Shown: positions 26,904-36,357, numbered from the stretch's first letter. The stretch: DNA of 64,000 bases from Streptomyces uncialis (GCF_036250755.1 NZ_CP109583.1:7434001-7498000), one strand, 5' to 3'. Made by a program: numbers and translations. The notes: a model not told the origin generated them from the letters alone.

Positions 26904-27671
26904 TTAGAAGCGGCCCGCGCCCAGGTCGCGGGAGACGGACCGCGCACACGCGCGTACCGCCGCGATCAGCTGGGGCCGCAGCTCGCCGTCCTCGCCGCAC
27001 ACCCGCTCCACGGCACCGGTGATCCCCACCGAGCCGACCGGCATCCGGCGCCGGTCGTGGATGGGGGCGGCGACCGACGCGACGCCCTCCCAGGTCTCCT
27101 CGACGTCGGACGCGTACCCGCGCGCGCGGGTGAGCCCCAGGGTCTCCTCGAAGGCGTCCGGCTCGCTCACCGTCCGCGCCGTGAACGACTTGCGGTCGGC
27201 CTCCAGCGCCTCGCTGTGCGCCACCGGGTCGTACGCCGCGAGGACCTTGCCCAGCGCGGTGGAGTGCAGCGGCTGCATCGCCCCCACCTCCAGCACCTGA
27301 CGGCTGTCGTCCGGGCGGAAGACATGGTGCACGATCAGCACGCCGTGCTGGTGGAGCACCCCCAGGTAGACGCTCTCCCCGCTGGAGCGGGCCAGGTCGT
27401 CCGCCCACACCAGGGCGCGCGCCCGCAGCTCGTGCACATCGAGGTAGCTGTTGCCCAGGCGCAGCAGTTCGGCGCCCAGCTGATAGCGGCCCGAGGCGGG
27501 GTCCTGCTCGACGAAGCCCTCCGCCTGGAGGGTCCGCAGGATGCCGTGCGCGGTGCCCTTCGCGAGGTCCAGCGAGGAGGAGATGTCGGACAGGCCGAAC
27601 CGCCGCTCACCGCCCGCGAGCAGACGCAACATCGCCGCGGCCCGTTCGAGCGACTGGATGTTCTTCGCCAT
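26904..27671 (-). CDS. gylR: IclR-family glycerol operon regulator GylR
   Basis: A protein of 255 residues, matching S. coelicolor GylR in size as I recall. The N-terminal winged helix-turn-helix is at about 20-60 (FGLSDISSSLDLAKGTAHGI, LRTLQAEGFVEQDPASGRY). The C-terminal IclR effector domain follows (GAMQPLHSTALGKVLAAYDP). GylR represses the glp operon and itself, with glycerol-3-phosphate the likely inducer in the known system. The ATG at 27671 has GGAGG upstream. It precedes glpFKD on the same strand, and a near-perfect palindrome lies 56 bp upstream of its start. Confidence 0.94.
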   Translation of the reverse strand: MAKNIQSLERAAAMLRLLAGGERRFGLSDISSSLDLAKGTAHGILRTLQAEGFVEQDPASGRYQLGAELLRLGNSYLDVHELRARALVWADDLARSSGESVYLGVLHQHGVLIVHHVFRPDDSRQVLEVGAMQPLHSTALGKVLAAYDPVAHSEALEADRKSFTARTVSEPDAFEETLGLTRARGYASDVEETWEGVASVAAPIHDRRRMPVGSVGITGAVERVCGEDGELRPQLIAAVRACARSVSRDLGAGRF

Positions 27672-27726
27672 CGCCGCGCCTCCTTGCGTCCTCTGGGTGC
27701 TCCACGCCGACCACATGCCGTAGGGC

Positions 27727-27743
27727 GTTCGGCAATGCTGAAC
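27727..27743 (-). promoter_or_regulatory. Candidate GylR operator upstream of gylR
   Basis: GTTCGGCAATGCTGAAC is a palindrome of the form GTTCnGCAnTGCnGAAC. It lies 56 bp upstream of the gylR start, at the same distance as the related site before glpF. A -10-like GATACT (minus strand, 27744-27749) is directly adjacent, which fits autorepression. A related half-site, TTGCCGACCGATTGCC, lies at 27754-27769. Confidence 0.6.
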
Positions 27744-28079
27744 AGTATCGGTCCTTGCCGACCGATTGCCTCCGGGCGGTGAGCGTATGTTTCCACCCGC
27801 GGCGCCGCTCCGGGCACATTCGCCGCCGTCGCCGTCCGCGCCGCCCCGGCGAACGGCCCCCGCTCCGCCGCCCCCGGCCGCCCGCGCGCTGCGAAACCAC
27901 CCGGGCGGCCCAGCGGGACCGCTCACCCGGCCCAGCGCGCACGACCCCGCGCGCCCCGCCGCCCCGCGCACCCGCGGGACCGGACCGGGACCCGTGCGCC
28001 CGGGGCGGTCGCGGGGCGAACCGCCACGAACCGGTCCGCCCCCTGGACGCTACGGGCGCACCGGGCGGCGGCCCCGCTA

Positions 28080-28147
28080 CCCTGGGCGGGTGCGCCTTCC
28101 CGGAGGAGCCGCAAAGCCGACAGCCGTCGCAACCAGGGAGCCCTTAC
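28080..28147 (+). ncRNA. Structured metH leader, candidate cis-regulatory RNA
   Basis: An outer stem pairs CCCTGG (28080-28085) with CCAGGG (28133-28138). Inside it are two hairpins: GCGG/CCGC (28086-28089 with 28109-28112) and CGAC-AGCC-GTCG (28118-28129), joined by AAAG. The outer stem's 3' arm overlaps AGGGAG, the metH ribosome binding site, 7 nt before the ATG. This fits translational control by ligand. I recall a published Streptomyces-metH RNA motif, but cannot confirm a match here. Confidence 0.55.
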
Positions 28148-31100
28148 ATGGCCTCGTCGCCGACCCCGCCGACCGCGCCCGTTGACAGCCGTACCCGCAT
28201 CGACGCCCTGCGCGAAGCACTCGCCACCAGAGTCGTCGTCGCCGACGGCGCGATGGGCACGATGCTCCAGGCACAGGACCCGACCCTTGAGGACTTCGAA
28301 GACCTTGAGGGCTGCAACGAGATCCTCAACGTCACCCGCCCGGACATCGTCCGGTCGGTCCACGAGGAGTACTTCGCCGTCGGTGTCGACTGCGTGGAGA
28401 CCAACACCTTCGGCGCCAACTTCGCCGCGCTCGCCGAGTACGACATCCCCGAGCGGGTCCACGAACTGTCCGAGTCCGGGGCCCGTATCGCCCGTGAGGT
28501 CGCGGACGAGTTCACCGCGTCGACCGGTCAGCAGCGCTGGGTCCTCGGCTCCATGGGCCCCGGCACCAAGCTCCCCACCCTGGGCCACGCCGCGTACACC
28601 ACCCTGCGCGACTACTACCAGAGCAACGCGGAGGGCATGATCGAGGGCGGCGCCGACGCCCTCATGGTGGAGACCACCCAGGACCTCCTCCAGACGAAGG
28701 CCGCCGTGCTCGGCGCCCGCCGTGCCCTGGAGGCCACCGGCGCCAATCTGCCGGTGATCTGCTCGGTGACCGTCGAGACCACCGGCACCATGCTCCTCGG
28801 CTCGGAGATCGGCGCGGCGCTCACGGCCCTGGAGCCGCTCGGGATCGACATGATCGGTCTCAACTGCGCCACCGGCCCCGCCGAGATGAGCGAGCATCTG
28901 CGCTATCTCGCCCGCCACTCCCGTATCCCGCTGTCCTGCATGCCCAACGCGGGACTGCCGGTCCTCGGCAAGAACGGCGCCCACTACCCGCTCGGCGCCC
29001 CCGAACTCGCCGACGCCCAGGAGACGTTCGTCCGCGAGTACGGACTGTCCCTCGTCGGCGGCTGCTGCGGTACCACCCCCGAGCATCTGCGCCAGGTCGT
29101 GGAACGCGTCCGCGGCCTCACCCCGCCCGGCCGTGAGCCCCGCCCCGAGCCCGGCGCCGCGTCGCTCTACCAGACCGTGCCGTTCCGGCAGGACACCGCG
29201 TACCTCGCGATCGGCGAGCGCACCAACGCCAACGGCTCGAAGAAGTTCCGCACCGCGATGCTCGACGGCCGCTGGGACGACTGCGTGGAGCTGGTCCGCG
29301 AACAGATCCGCGAGGGCGCCCATATGCTCGACCTCTGTGTCGACTACGTCGGCCGGGACGGCGTCGCCGACATGGCCGAGCTGGCCGGACGCTTCGCCAC
29401 CGCCTCCACCCTGCCCATCGTCCTCGACTCCACCGAGGTCGAGGTGCTGCGCGCGGGCCTGGAGAAGCTCGGCGGCCGGGCCGTCATCAACTCCGTGAAC
29501 TACGAGGACGGCGACGGCCCCGAGTCCCGCTTCGCCAAGGTCACCGCGCTGGCCAAGGAGCACGGCGCCGCCCTGATGGCCCTCACCATCGACGAGGAGG
29601 GCCAGGCCCGTACCGTCGAGACGAAGATCGCCATCGCGGAACGCATCATCGACGACCTCACCGGCAACTGGGGCATCCACGAGTCGGACATCCTCATCGA
29701 CACCCTGACCTTCACCATCTGCACCGGTCAGGAGGAGTCCCGCAAGGACGGCGTCGCCACGATCGAGGCCATCCGGGAACTCAAGCGGCGCCGCCCGGAC
29801 GTCCAGACGACCCTCGGTCTGTCGAACATCTCCTTCGGCCTCAACCCGGCCGCCCGGCTCGTCCTCAACTCCGTCTTCCTCGACGAGTGCGTCAAGGCCG
29901 GACTCGACTCGGCCATCGTGCACGCGTCGAAGATCCTGCCCATCGCCCGGCTGGAGGAGGAGCAGGTCAAGGTCGCCCTCGACCTCATCTACGACCGGCG
30001 CGCCGAGGGCTACGACCCCCTTCAGCGCCTCCTCGAACTCTTCGACGGCGTCGACACCAAGTCGATGAAGGAGGGCAAGGCCGAGGAGCTCGCCGCGCTG
30101 CCCCTCGACGAGCGGCTCAAGCGCCGCATCATCGACGGTGAGAAGAACGGCCTGGACACCGACCTCGCCGCCGCCCTCACCGAGCGCCCCGCCCTCGACA
30201 TCGTCAACGAGACCCTGCTGGACGGGATGAAGGTCGTCGGCGAACTGTTCGGCTCCGGCCAGATGCAGCTGCCGTTCGTCCTCCAGTCCGCCGAGGTGAT
30301 GAAGACCGCGGTCGCCTACCTCGAACCGCACATGGAGAAGACGGACGCCGACGGCAAGGGCACCATCGTGCTCGCCACCGTTCGCGGCGACGTCCACGAC
30401 ATCGGCAAGAACCTCGTCGACATCATCCTGTCCAACAACGGCTACAACGTCGTCAACCTCGGCATCAAGCAGCCCGTCTCCGCGATCCTGGACGCCGCCG
30501 AGGAGCACCGCGCCGACGTCATCGGCATGTCCGGCCTCCTGGTGAAGTCCACCGTGATCATGAAGGAGAACCTCCAGGAGCTGAACCAGCGCGGGATGTC
30601 CGCCGACTACCCCGTCATCCTCGGCGGCGCGGCGCTCACCCGCGCCTATGTCGAGCAGGACCTCCACGAGATCTACCAGGGCGAGGTCCGCTACGCCCGT
30701 GACGCCTTCGAGGGCCTGCGCCTCATGGACGCCCTGATCGCCGTCAAGCGCGGGGTGCCCGGCGCGACCCTGCCCGAGCTGAAGCAGCGCCGGGTCCGCG
30801 CCACCGCCGCGCCCGCCGTGGAGGAGCAGCCCGAGGAGGGCACCGTCCGCTCGGACGTGTCCACCGACAACCCGCTGCCCACCCCGCCCTTCCTCGGCAC
30901 CCGGGTCATCAAGGGCATCCAGCTCAAGGAGTACGCCTCCTGGCTGGACGAGGGCGCCCTGTTCAAGGGCCAGTGGGGCCTCAAGCAGAACCGCAAGGGC
31001 GACGGCCCCACGTACGAGGAGCTCGTGGAGTCCGAGGGCCGCCCCCGGCTGCGCGGCTGGCTCGACAAGCTCCAGACGGAGAACCTGCTGGAGGCGGCCG

Positions 31101-31669
31101 TCGTCTACGGCTACTTCCCCTGTGTCTCCAAGGGCGACGACCTGATCATCCTGGACGACGAGGGCAACGAGCGCACCCGCTTCTCCTTCCCCCGCCAGCG
31201 CCGTGGCCGCCGGCTGTGTCTCGCGGACTTCTTCCGCCCCGAGGAGTCCGGCGAGACCGATGTGGTGGGCCTCCAGGTCGTCACCATGGGCTCCCGGATC
31301 GGGGAGGCCACCGCCGAACTCTTCGAGGCCAACGCCTACCGCGACTATCTGGAGCTGCACGGTCTCTCCGTCCAGCTCGCGGAGGCCCTCGCCGAGTACT
31401 GGCACGCCCGGGTCCGCTCCGAGCTGGGCTACTCCGCCGAGGACCCCTCCGACGTCGAGGACATGTTCGCCCTGAAGTACCGGGGTGCCCGTTTCTCGCT
31501 GGGCTACGGTGCCTGCCCCGATCTGGAGGACCGCGCGAAGATCGCCCGGCTGCTGGACCCCGAGCGCATCGGGGTGGTCCTCTCCGAGGAGTTCCAGCTC
31601 CACCCCGAGCAGTCCACGGACGCGATCGTCATCCACCACCCGGAGGCGAAGTACTTCAACGCACGGTGA
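28148..31669 (+). CDS. metH: Cobalamin-dependent methionine synthase MetH
   Basis: A cytosolic enzyme of 1173 residues, full length for MetH. It moves a methyl group from methyltetrahydrofolate to homocysteine through cobalamin. The homocysteine domain (1 to about 330) ends with the zinc motif GGCCGTTPEH near 303. The pterin-binding domain follows (AIGERTNANGSKKF near 355). The cap and B12-binding domains carry VRGDVHDIGKNLVD near 749, with the cobalt-binding His. The C-terminal activation domain ends SLGYGACPDLEDRAKI and STDAIVIHHPEAKYF. The ATG at 28148 follows AGGGAG inside a foldable leader. Confidence 0.98.
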   Translation: MASSPTPPTAPVDSRTRIDALREALATRVVVADGAMGTMLQAQDPTLEDFEDLEGCNEILNVTRPDIVRSVHEEYFAVGVDCVETNTFGANFAALAEYDIPERVHELSESGARIAREVADEFTASTGQQRWVLGSMGPGTKLPTLGHAAYTTLRDYYQSNAEGMIEGGADALMVETTQDLLQTKAAVLGARRALEATGANLPVICSVTVETTGTMLLGSEIGAALTALEPLGIDMIGLNCATGPAEMSEHLRYLARHSRIPLSCMPNAGLPVLGKNGAHYPLGAPELADAQETFVREYGLSLVGGCCGTTPEHLRQVVERVRGLTPPGREPRPEPGAASLYQTVPFRQDTAYLAIGERTNANGSKKFRTAMLDGRWDDCVELVREQIREGAHMLDLCVDYVGRDGVADMAELAGRFATASTLPIVLDSTEVEVLRAGLEKLGGRAVINSVNYEDGDGPESRFAKVTALAKEHGAALMALTIDEEGQARTVETKIAIAERIIDDLTGNWGIHESDILIDTLTFTICTGQEESRKDGVATIEAIRELKRRRPDVQTTLGLSNISFGLNPAARLVLNSVFLDECVKAGLDSAIVHASKILPIARLEEEQVKVALDLIYDRRAEGYDPLQRLLELFDGVDTKSMKEGKAEELAALPLDERLKRRIIDGEKNGLDTDLAAALTERPALDIVNETLLDGMKVVGELFGSGQMQLPFVLQSAEVMKTAVAYLEPHMEKTDADGKGTIVLATVRGDVHDIGKNLVDIILSNNGYNVVNLGIKQPVSAILDAAEEHRADVIGMSGLLVKSTVIMKENLQELNQRGMSADYPVILGGAALTRAYVEQDLHEIYQGEVRYARDAFEGLRLMDALIAVKRGVPGATLPELKQRRVRATAAPAVEEQPEEGTVRSDVSTDNPLPTPPFLGTRVIKGIQLKEYASWLDEGALFKGQWGLKQNRKGDGPTYEELVESEGRPRLRGWLDKLQTENLLEAAVVYGYFPCVSKGDDLIILDDEGNERTRFSFPRQRRGRRLCLADFFRPEESGETDVVGLQVVTMGSRIGEATAELFEANAYRDYLELHGLSVQLAEALAEYWHARVRSELGYSAEDPSDVEDMFALKYRGARFSLGYGACPDLEDRAKIARLLDPERIGVVLSEEFQLHPEQSTDAIVIHHPEAKYFNAR

Positions 31670-31672
31670 CCA

Positions 31673-31736
31673 CCGGGGCCGGGCGGTCACCCGTGGCCAC
31701 CTGCCCCGGCAGTCACGGGTGACGGCCCGGCCCCGG
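31673..31736 (+). terminator. Terminator after metH
   Basis: A long inverted repeat begins CCGGGGCCGGGCGGTCACCC and returns as GGGTGACGGCCCGGCCCCGG, with one bulged position and a loop of about 18 nt. It starts within 5 bp of the metH stop. Confidence 0.78.
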
Positions 31737-31923
31737 GTGTCCCGGGCGCCCGCCCGCCCCGGACCGTCACCGTGACGGGCGCGGCCCCGCCCGCCGGGAA
31801 GCCGCACCGTTCGCAGAGCCATTCCGGCCGCCAAGTCGTACACTGGTCGGTCCAGCGCAGGCCGGCTGCTGTTCCCACGGGAGCGGCGGTCGGCCTCTTC
31901 GTCCCTCATGGAGGTGTGCCCGG

Positions 31924-32622
31924 ATGACCAGTACGGTTCCCGCCCTCGGTACCAGATCCGCCGACGGCTCCCCGCTCCAGGCCGTCCTCCTCGACATGGA
32001 CGGCACTCTCGTGGACACCGAGGGCTTCTGGTGGGACGCCGAGGTCGCGGTCTTCGCCGGGCTCGGGCACCGGCTGGACGACGCGTGGCAGCAGGTCGTG
32101 GTCGGCGGCCCCATGACCCGCAGCGCGGGCTTCCTCATCACGGCGACCGGCGCGGACATCACCCTCGCGGAGCTCACCGTCCTGCTCAACGACGAGTTCG
32201 AGCGCCGTATCGGCCGCGCCCTGCCCCTGATGCCCGGCGCCGCCCGGCTGCTCGCGGAACTGGCCGCCCACCGCGTCCCCACCGCCCTGGTCTCCGCGTC
32301 CCACCGCCGCATCATCGACCGCGTCCTGCACTCGCTCGGCCACGCCAACTTCGCCCTGACCGTCGCCGGGGACGAGGTGGAGCGCACGAAGCCGTTCCCC
32401 GACCCGTATCTGCTGGCCGCGGCCGGGCTGAACGCCGAACCCGCGCGCTGCGCCGTCGTCGAGGACACCGTCACCGGGGTCACGGCCGCCGAGGCGGCCG
32501 GCTGCCGGGTCGTCGCGGTGCCCTCCGTGTCACCGATCGAGGCGAGCCCGGGGCGGACCGTGGTGACCTCGCTGGAGCAGGTGAACCTGCCGTTCCTGCA
32601 CGGTCTGATGAGTCTCAACTGA
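31924..32622 (+). CDS. HAD family phosphatase (beta-phosphoglucomutase-like)
   Basis: A protein of 232 residues. HAD motif I is VLLDMDGTLVDTE with the nucleophile Asp and the acid Asp. Motif II is TALVSASH, the motif III Lys is in ERTKPFPDPYL, and motif IV is VVEDTVTGVTAAEAAG. The helical cap lies between motifs I and II, as in subclass I HADs acting on small sugar phosphates or phosphoglycolate-like compounds. GGAGG lies 9 nt before the ATG. In actinobacteria this gene often follows metH; no direct link to methionine is known. Confidence 0.92.
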   Translation: MTSTVPALGTRSADGSPLQAVLLDMDGTLVDTEGFWWDAEVAVFAGLGHRLDDAWQQVVVGGPMTRSAGFLITATGADITLAELTVLLNDEFERRIGRALPLMPGAARLLAELAAHRVPTALVSASHRRIIDRVLHSLGHANFALTVAGDEVERTKPFPDPYLLAAAGLNAEPARCAVVEDTVTGVTAAEAAGCRVVAVPSVSPIEASPGRTVVTSLEQVNLPFLHGLMSLN

Positions 32623-33097
32623 CCGGCCCGCACCGCGTCTGATCAGCGGCCCCGCCCCTCGTGGGCATCCCGTCCGGCGGGGTGCTCCTCCGTACCCGTG
32701 ACCCGCCAACTGTGCGGCCCCGCCGCCCGGTTCGGGTGAATTGCGTCTCACCCCACGCGGCCCCGGACGCTCCGCACTCAAGTCTCCCGTGTGAGCTTTG
32801 CCACCCCTAGGGGGGTCGACAGGGGGCCCGCCCCGTGCCGGTACCGCCCCGGTACGGGACGGAGTCGGGGCTATGTGTCCCGATTGGTGAAAGCGTGGAC
32901 GGATACCTTCCTCCATCGGTCTTTCGGTGTGTCCGCGCCCCGTTCCGGAGCGTGATGGACGGTCATGGGCCGCCCGGTCGGGGCCCCGTCGGCAGCCGCA
33001 CTAATCTCGTGGCGAGAACATCGCCGGAACCCCGGACACCGCCCTCACACCCCCGTCGCCGGTGTCATGGGATCAACAGCTCTGGAGAATCCCGCCC
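32623..33097. other. Gene-free region upstream of the peptide-binding lipoprotein genes
   Basis: These 475 bp contain no supported gene. An imperfect palindrome, CCGGTACCGCCCCGGTACGG, lies near 32838-32857. An AT-richer stretch with CACTAATCTCG at about 32999-33009 could hold a -10 element (TAATCT) for the lipoprotein operon, but no matching -35 is clear. Confidence 0.5.
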
Positions 33098-34702
33098 ATG
33101 AACCGCAAGACGTTGGTGCTGCCGGCCGTGATCGGTCTGCTCGCCCCGGTGCTCGCCGCGTGCGGCGGGTCCGACGACGGCGGCCGGGCGGGCGGCGCGA
33201 TCACGGTCGGCACCACCGACTCGTACACGGCCTCCAAGGAAGCTCCGGCACCTCTCGACCCGGCGTACGCCTACGACGCGGGCTCCTGGAACCTGCTCCG
33301 GCAGACCCTCCAGACCCTGATGACCATGCCCCGCGGCGGCGGCGAGCCGGTCCCGGAGGCCGCCAAGGAGTGCGGTTTCACCGACAGCGGCAACGAGCGC
33401 TACGAGTGCACCCTGCGGGACGGTCTCAAGTTCGCGAGCGGCGACGCGATCACCGCGACCGACGTCAAGTACTCGATCGACCGGGTCCTCGGCATCAAGG
33501 CGTCCACGGGCGTCTCGGGCCTGCTGAGCACCGTCGACACCATCGAGACCCAGGGCTACAAGAAGGTCATCTTCCATCTGAGGACCCCTGACGCGACCTT
33601 CCCGTACAAGCTCGCCACCCCTGTCGCGGGCATCGTCCACCCCGAGGAGTACCCCCGGGACAAGCTCCGCACCGGGTTCAAGGTCGACGGCTCCGGCCCC
33701 TACACCCTGCGGGCCGAGGTCAAGGGCGACACGATCGCCAAGGCCGTGTTCACCAAGAACGACCGCTACACGGGCCAGCTCACCCCCAAGAACAACAGCA
33801 TCGAACTCCGTCCCTTCGCCGACGCCGACGCCATGGGCGCCGCACTCGACAAGGGCGACATCGATCTCATGACCCGCACCATGACCCCGGCACAGGTCGA
33901 GAAGCTCTCCAGCGCTACGACGGGGGATGTCAAGCTGACCGCGACCCCCGGGCTGGAGATCCGCTACCTCGGCTTCAACACCGAGGCGCCGGTCGTGCGC
34001 GACAAAGCCGTCCGCCAGGCCATGGCCCAGATCATCGACCGCGGTCAGCTCGCCTCCACCGTGTACGGCGAGATGGCCGAACCCCTCTTCTCCCTCGTTC
34101 CGGCCAACATCACCGGACACTCCAACGCGTTCTTCAACAAGTACGGCGCCCCCAGCGCCGACAAGGCACGCCAGATCCTGAGCAAGGCGGGTGTGACCAC
34201 ACCGGTCAGGCTCACCCTGAACTACACCACCGACCACTACGGCTCCGGCACCAAGAAGGAGTTCGAGGTGCTGAAGACGCAGCTCGATCGCAGTGGTCTC
34301 TTCAAGGTCGAGATCAAGGGCACGAAGTGGACCAACTTCCGTGCTGATGGGCTCGACGGCAAATACGCGGTCTACGGCCTCGGTTGGTTCCCTGACTTCC
34401 CCGATGCCGACAACTTCCTCGCCCCCTTCCTCGACGAGGGCAATTTCCTCGCGCTGCCCTATGTGAACAGCGCCATCCGTGACGACCTGATCCCCCAGTC
34501 GCGCCGGGAGGCAGACCGGCTGATCGCGTCGGACAGCATCGAGGAGATCCAGAACATCGTCGCCGACGACGTACCCGTCCTGCCCCTGTGGCAGGGCAAG
34601 CAGTACGTCGCCGCGCGCGACGACATCCAGGGAGTCGAATGGGCACTCGACTCCTCGTCGAACCTTCAGCTGTGGGAGCTCAGCCGGGGAGTCAGCGGCT
34701 GA
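33098..34702 (+). CDS. ABC transporter substrate-binding lipoprotein, family 5 (copy 1)
   Basis: A lipoprotein of 534 residues. The signal peptide ends in the lipobox LAACGG, so the mature protein is tethered outside the membrane. The body is an SBP_bac_5 domain of the OppA/DppA type (YECTLRDGLKFASGDAITAT, DVKYSIDRVLGI, and VRQAMAQIIDRGQLA). Such proteins bind peptides, nickel or related ligands for an ABC importer. It is followed within 26 bp by a paralogue, and no permease or ATPase gene lies nearby. The ATG at 33098 gives the expected signal sequence. Confidence 0.92.
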   Translation: MNRKTLVLPAVIGLLAPVLAACGGSDDGGRAGGAITVGTTDSYTASKEAPAPLDPAYAYDAGSWNLLRQTLQTLMTMPRGGGEPVPEAAKECGFTDSGNERYECTLRDGLKFASGDAITATDVKYSIDRVLGIKASTGVSGLLSTVDTIETQGYKKVIFHLRTPDATFPYKLATPVAGIVHPEEYPRDKLRTGFKVDGSGPYTLRAEVKGDTIAKAVFTKNDRYTGQLTPKNNSIELRPFADADAMGAALDKGDIDLMTRTMTPAQVEKLSSATTGDVKLTATPGLEIRYLGFNTEAPVVRDKAVRQAMAQIIDRGQLASTVYGEMAEPLFSLVPANITGHSNAFFNKYGAPSADKARQILSKAGVTTPVRLTLNYTTDHYGSGTKKEFEVLKTQLDRSGLFKVEIKGTKWTNFRADGLDGKYAVYGLGWFPDFPDADNFLAPFLDEGNFLALPYVNSAIRDDLIPQSRREADRLIASDSIEEIQNIVADDVPVLPLWQGKQYVAARDDIQGVEWALDSSSNLQLWELSRGVSG

Positions 34703-34728
34703 TCTCCCTTGGACCGACAAGGTAGATC

Positions 34729-36309
34729 GTGAATAAGCGCACCCAGTGGTCGGTCCTGTCCATAGCGACAGGACTGGCCGCCGCCACGCTGACCGGCTGC
34801 GGTACGGAGGACGGCGACTCCGGCAGTGGAGCCTCGGTAGTGGTAGGCATGTCCGACGACGTCCAGACCACCGATCCGGCCTCCGGTTACGACCCGGGGT
34901 CGTGGCTGCTGTTCAACAACGTGTACCAGTCATTGCTGAGCTTCCCGGTCGGCAGCACCGAGCCGGAGCCCGAGGCGGCGCGCAAGTGCGGGTTCACGGA
35001 CACCCGGACACAGGTGTTCACCTGCACCCTGCGTGACGGACTCAAGTTCAGCAACGGCAACGAACTCACCTCCGCCGATGTGAAGTTCTCCTTCGACCGG
35101 ACCCTGCGCATCAACGACGACGCGGGCCCGGCGATCATGTTCCCGATGCTCGAAAAGGTCGAGACACCCGACGAACGGACGGTCGTCTTCCACCTCAACG
35201 TCCCCGACGCCACCTTCCCCAGCAAGATCGCCTCCGGCGCGGGATCGATCGTGGACCGCCGCGAGTACCCCGCCGACAAGCTCCGCACCGACGGAAAAGC
35301 CGTCGGCTCGGGCCCCTACAAGCTCGACTCGTTCTCCAAGGAGCGCGCCGAGTTCTCCCGCAGCGGCTCCTACAAGGGCCCCGCGGAGATCAAGAACTCC
35401 CGTGTCGTCCTGCGTCTCTTCGACGGTGACCAGCCGGCCCTGAAGAAGGCGCTCCTCGCCGAGGACGTCGATGTCGCCTACCGCGGCCTCGAAGCCCAGG
35501 ACATCGCGGAGATCGAGCGCGACACCAGCACCGGATCCGGGATCGACATCGTCCCCGGCACCAGCGCCGAGGTCCAGCACCTGGTCCTCAACATGAAGCA
35601 CCCGGTCACCCGCAAGGACGGCGTACGCAAGGCGATGGCGTACCTCATCGACCGGGAAGCCCTGGTCCAGCAGGTCTACGACTCCACCGCCGCGCCGCTC
35701 TACTCGATCATCCCGGCCGGTATCACGGCGCACAACACGGCCTTCTTCGACGAGTACGGGTCGCGCCCCGAGCCGGAGAAGGCCAAGAAGGCACTCCGGG
35801 ACGAGGGCATCACCGAGAAGGTGGACATCACCCTGTGGTCGACGCCGTCCCGCTACGGCCCGTCCACCGACAAGGAGTTCCGGGCGATAGCCGAACAGCT
35901 CAACGCCAGCGGTCTCTTCGACGCCAAGGTGCGCTCCGTCGAGTTCGCCGAGTACGAGAAGGGCATCGCCGCGGGCGAGTACGGGGTGTACGTCAAGGGC
36001 TGGGTGCCGGACTACCCGGACCCGGACAACTTCACCCAGCCGTTCTTCGGCAAGGGCAATGTCCTGGAGAACGAGTACGTGAACCGCGTCATCACGGAGG
36101 AGATCATCCCCGCGACGGCCGCCGAGAACGACCGTTCGGCGACCAGCGGCGACTACGCCAAGCTCCAGAACGCGGTCGCCCGGGACGTACCGATCATCCC
36201 GCTGTGGCAGGCGAAGCAGTACGCGGTGGTCCGTGACAGGGTCTACGGGCTGGAGAAGTGCCTCGACGCGTCGACCGTCTTCCGCTTCTGGGAGATCAGC
36301 AAGGGCTGA
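34729..36309 (+). CDS. ABC transporter substrate-binding lipoprotein, family 5 (copy 2)
   Basis: A lipoprotein of 526 residues with lipobox LTGCG near residue 24. It is a clear paralogue of the gene before it. Both share TLRDGLKFS-like, DVK(Y/F)S(I/F)DR and the late segment PDFPDADNF/PDYPDPDNF, and both end with a WQ(G/A)KQY...L(Q/R)(L/F)WE(L/I)S block. The GTG start lies 26 bp after the first copy, so both are probably made from one mRNA. They look like a tandem duplication that has since diverged in its ligand-binding parts. The partner transporter is not in this window. Confidence 0.92.
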   Translation: MNKRTQWSVLSIATGLAAATLTGCGTEDGDSGSGASVVVGMSDDVQTTDPASGYDPGSWLLFNNVYQSLLSFPVGSTEPEPEAARKCGFTDTRTQVFTCTLRDGLKFSNGNELTSADVKFSFDRTLRINDDAGPAIMFPMLEKVETPDERTVVFHLNVPDATFPSKIASGAGSIVDRREYPADKLRTDGKAVGSGPYKLDSFSKERAEFSRSGSYKGPAEIKNSRVVLRLFDGDQPALKKALLAEDVDVAYRGLEAQDIAEIERDTSTGSGIDIVPGTSAEVQHLVLNMKHPVTRKDGVRKAMAYLIDREALVQQVYDSTAAPLYSIIPAGITAHNTAFFDEYGSRPEPEKAKKALRDEGITEKVDITLWSTPSRYGPSTDKEFRAIAEQLNASGLFDAKVRSVEFAEYEKGIAAGEYGVYVKGWVPDYPDPDNFTQPFFGKGNVLENEYVNRVITEEIIPATAAENDRSATSGDYAKLQNAVARDVPIIPLWQAKQYAVVRDRVYGLEKCLDASTVFRFWEISKG

Positions 36310-36357
36310 CCCCGACCGACCGGGGGCACCACAAGCGCGCCGGCCCGGGCCGGGGGG

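Noticed and set aside
28080..28147. SAM-I or cobalamin riboswitch before metH
   Set aside because: The leader is too short and lacks the conserved sequence blocks of those classes; only the structured element as described is supported.
27923..31909. A 1328-codon minus-strand open frame opposite metH
   Set aside because: It mirrors the metH codons; no motifs are seen and metH is certain.
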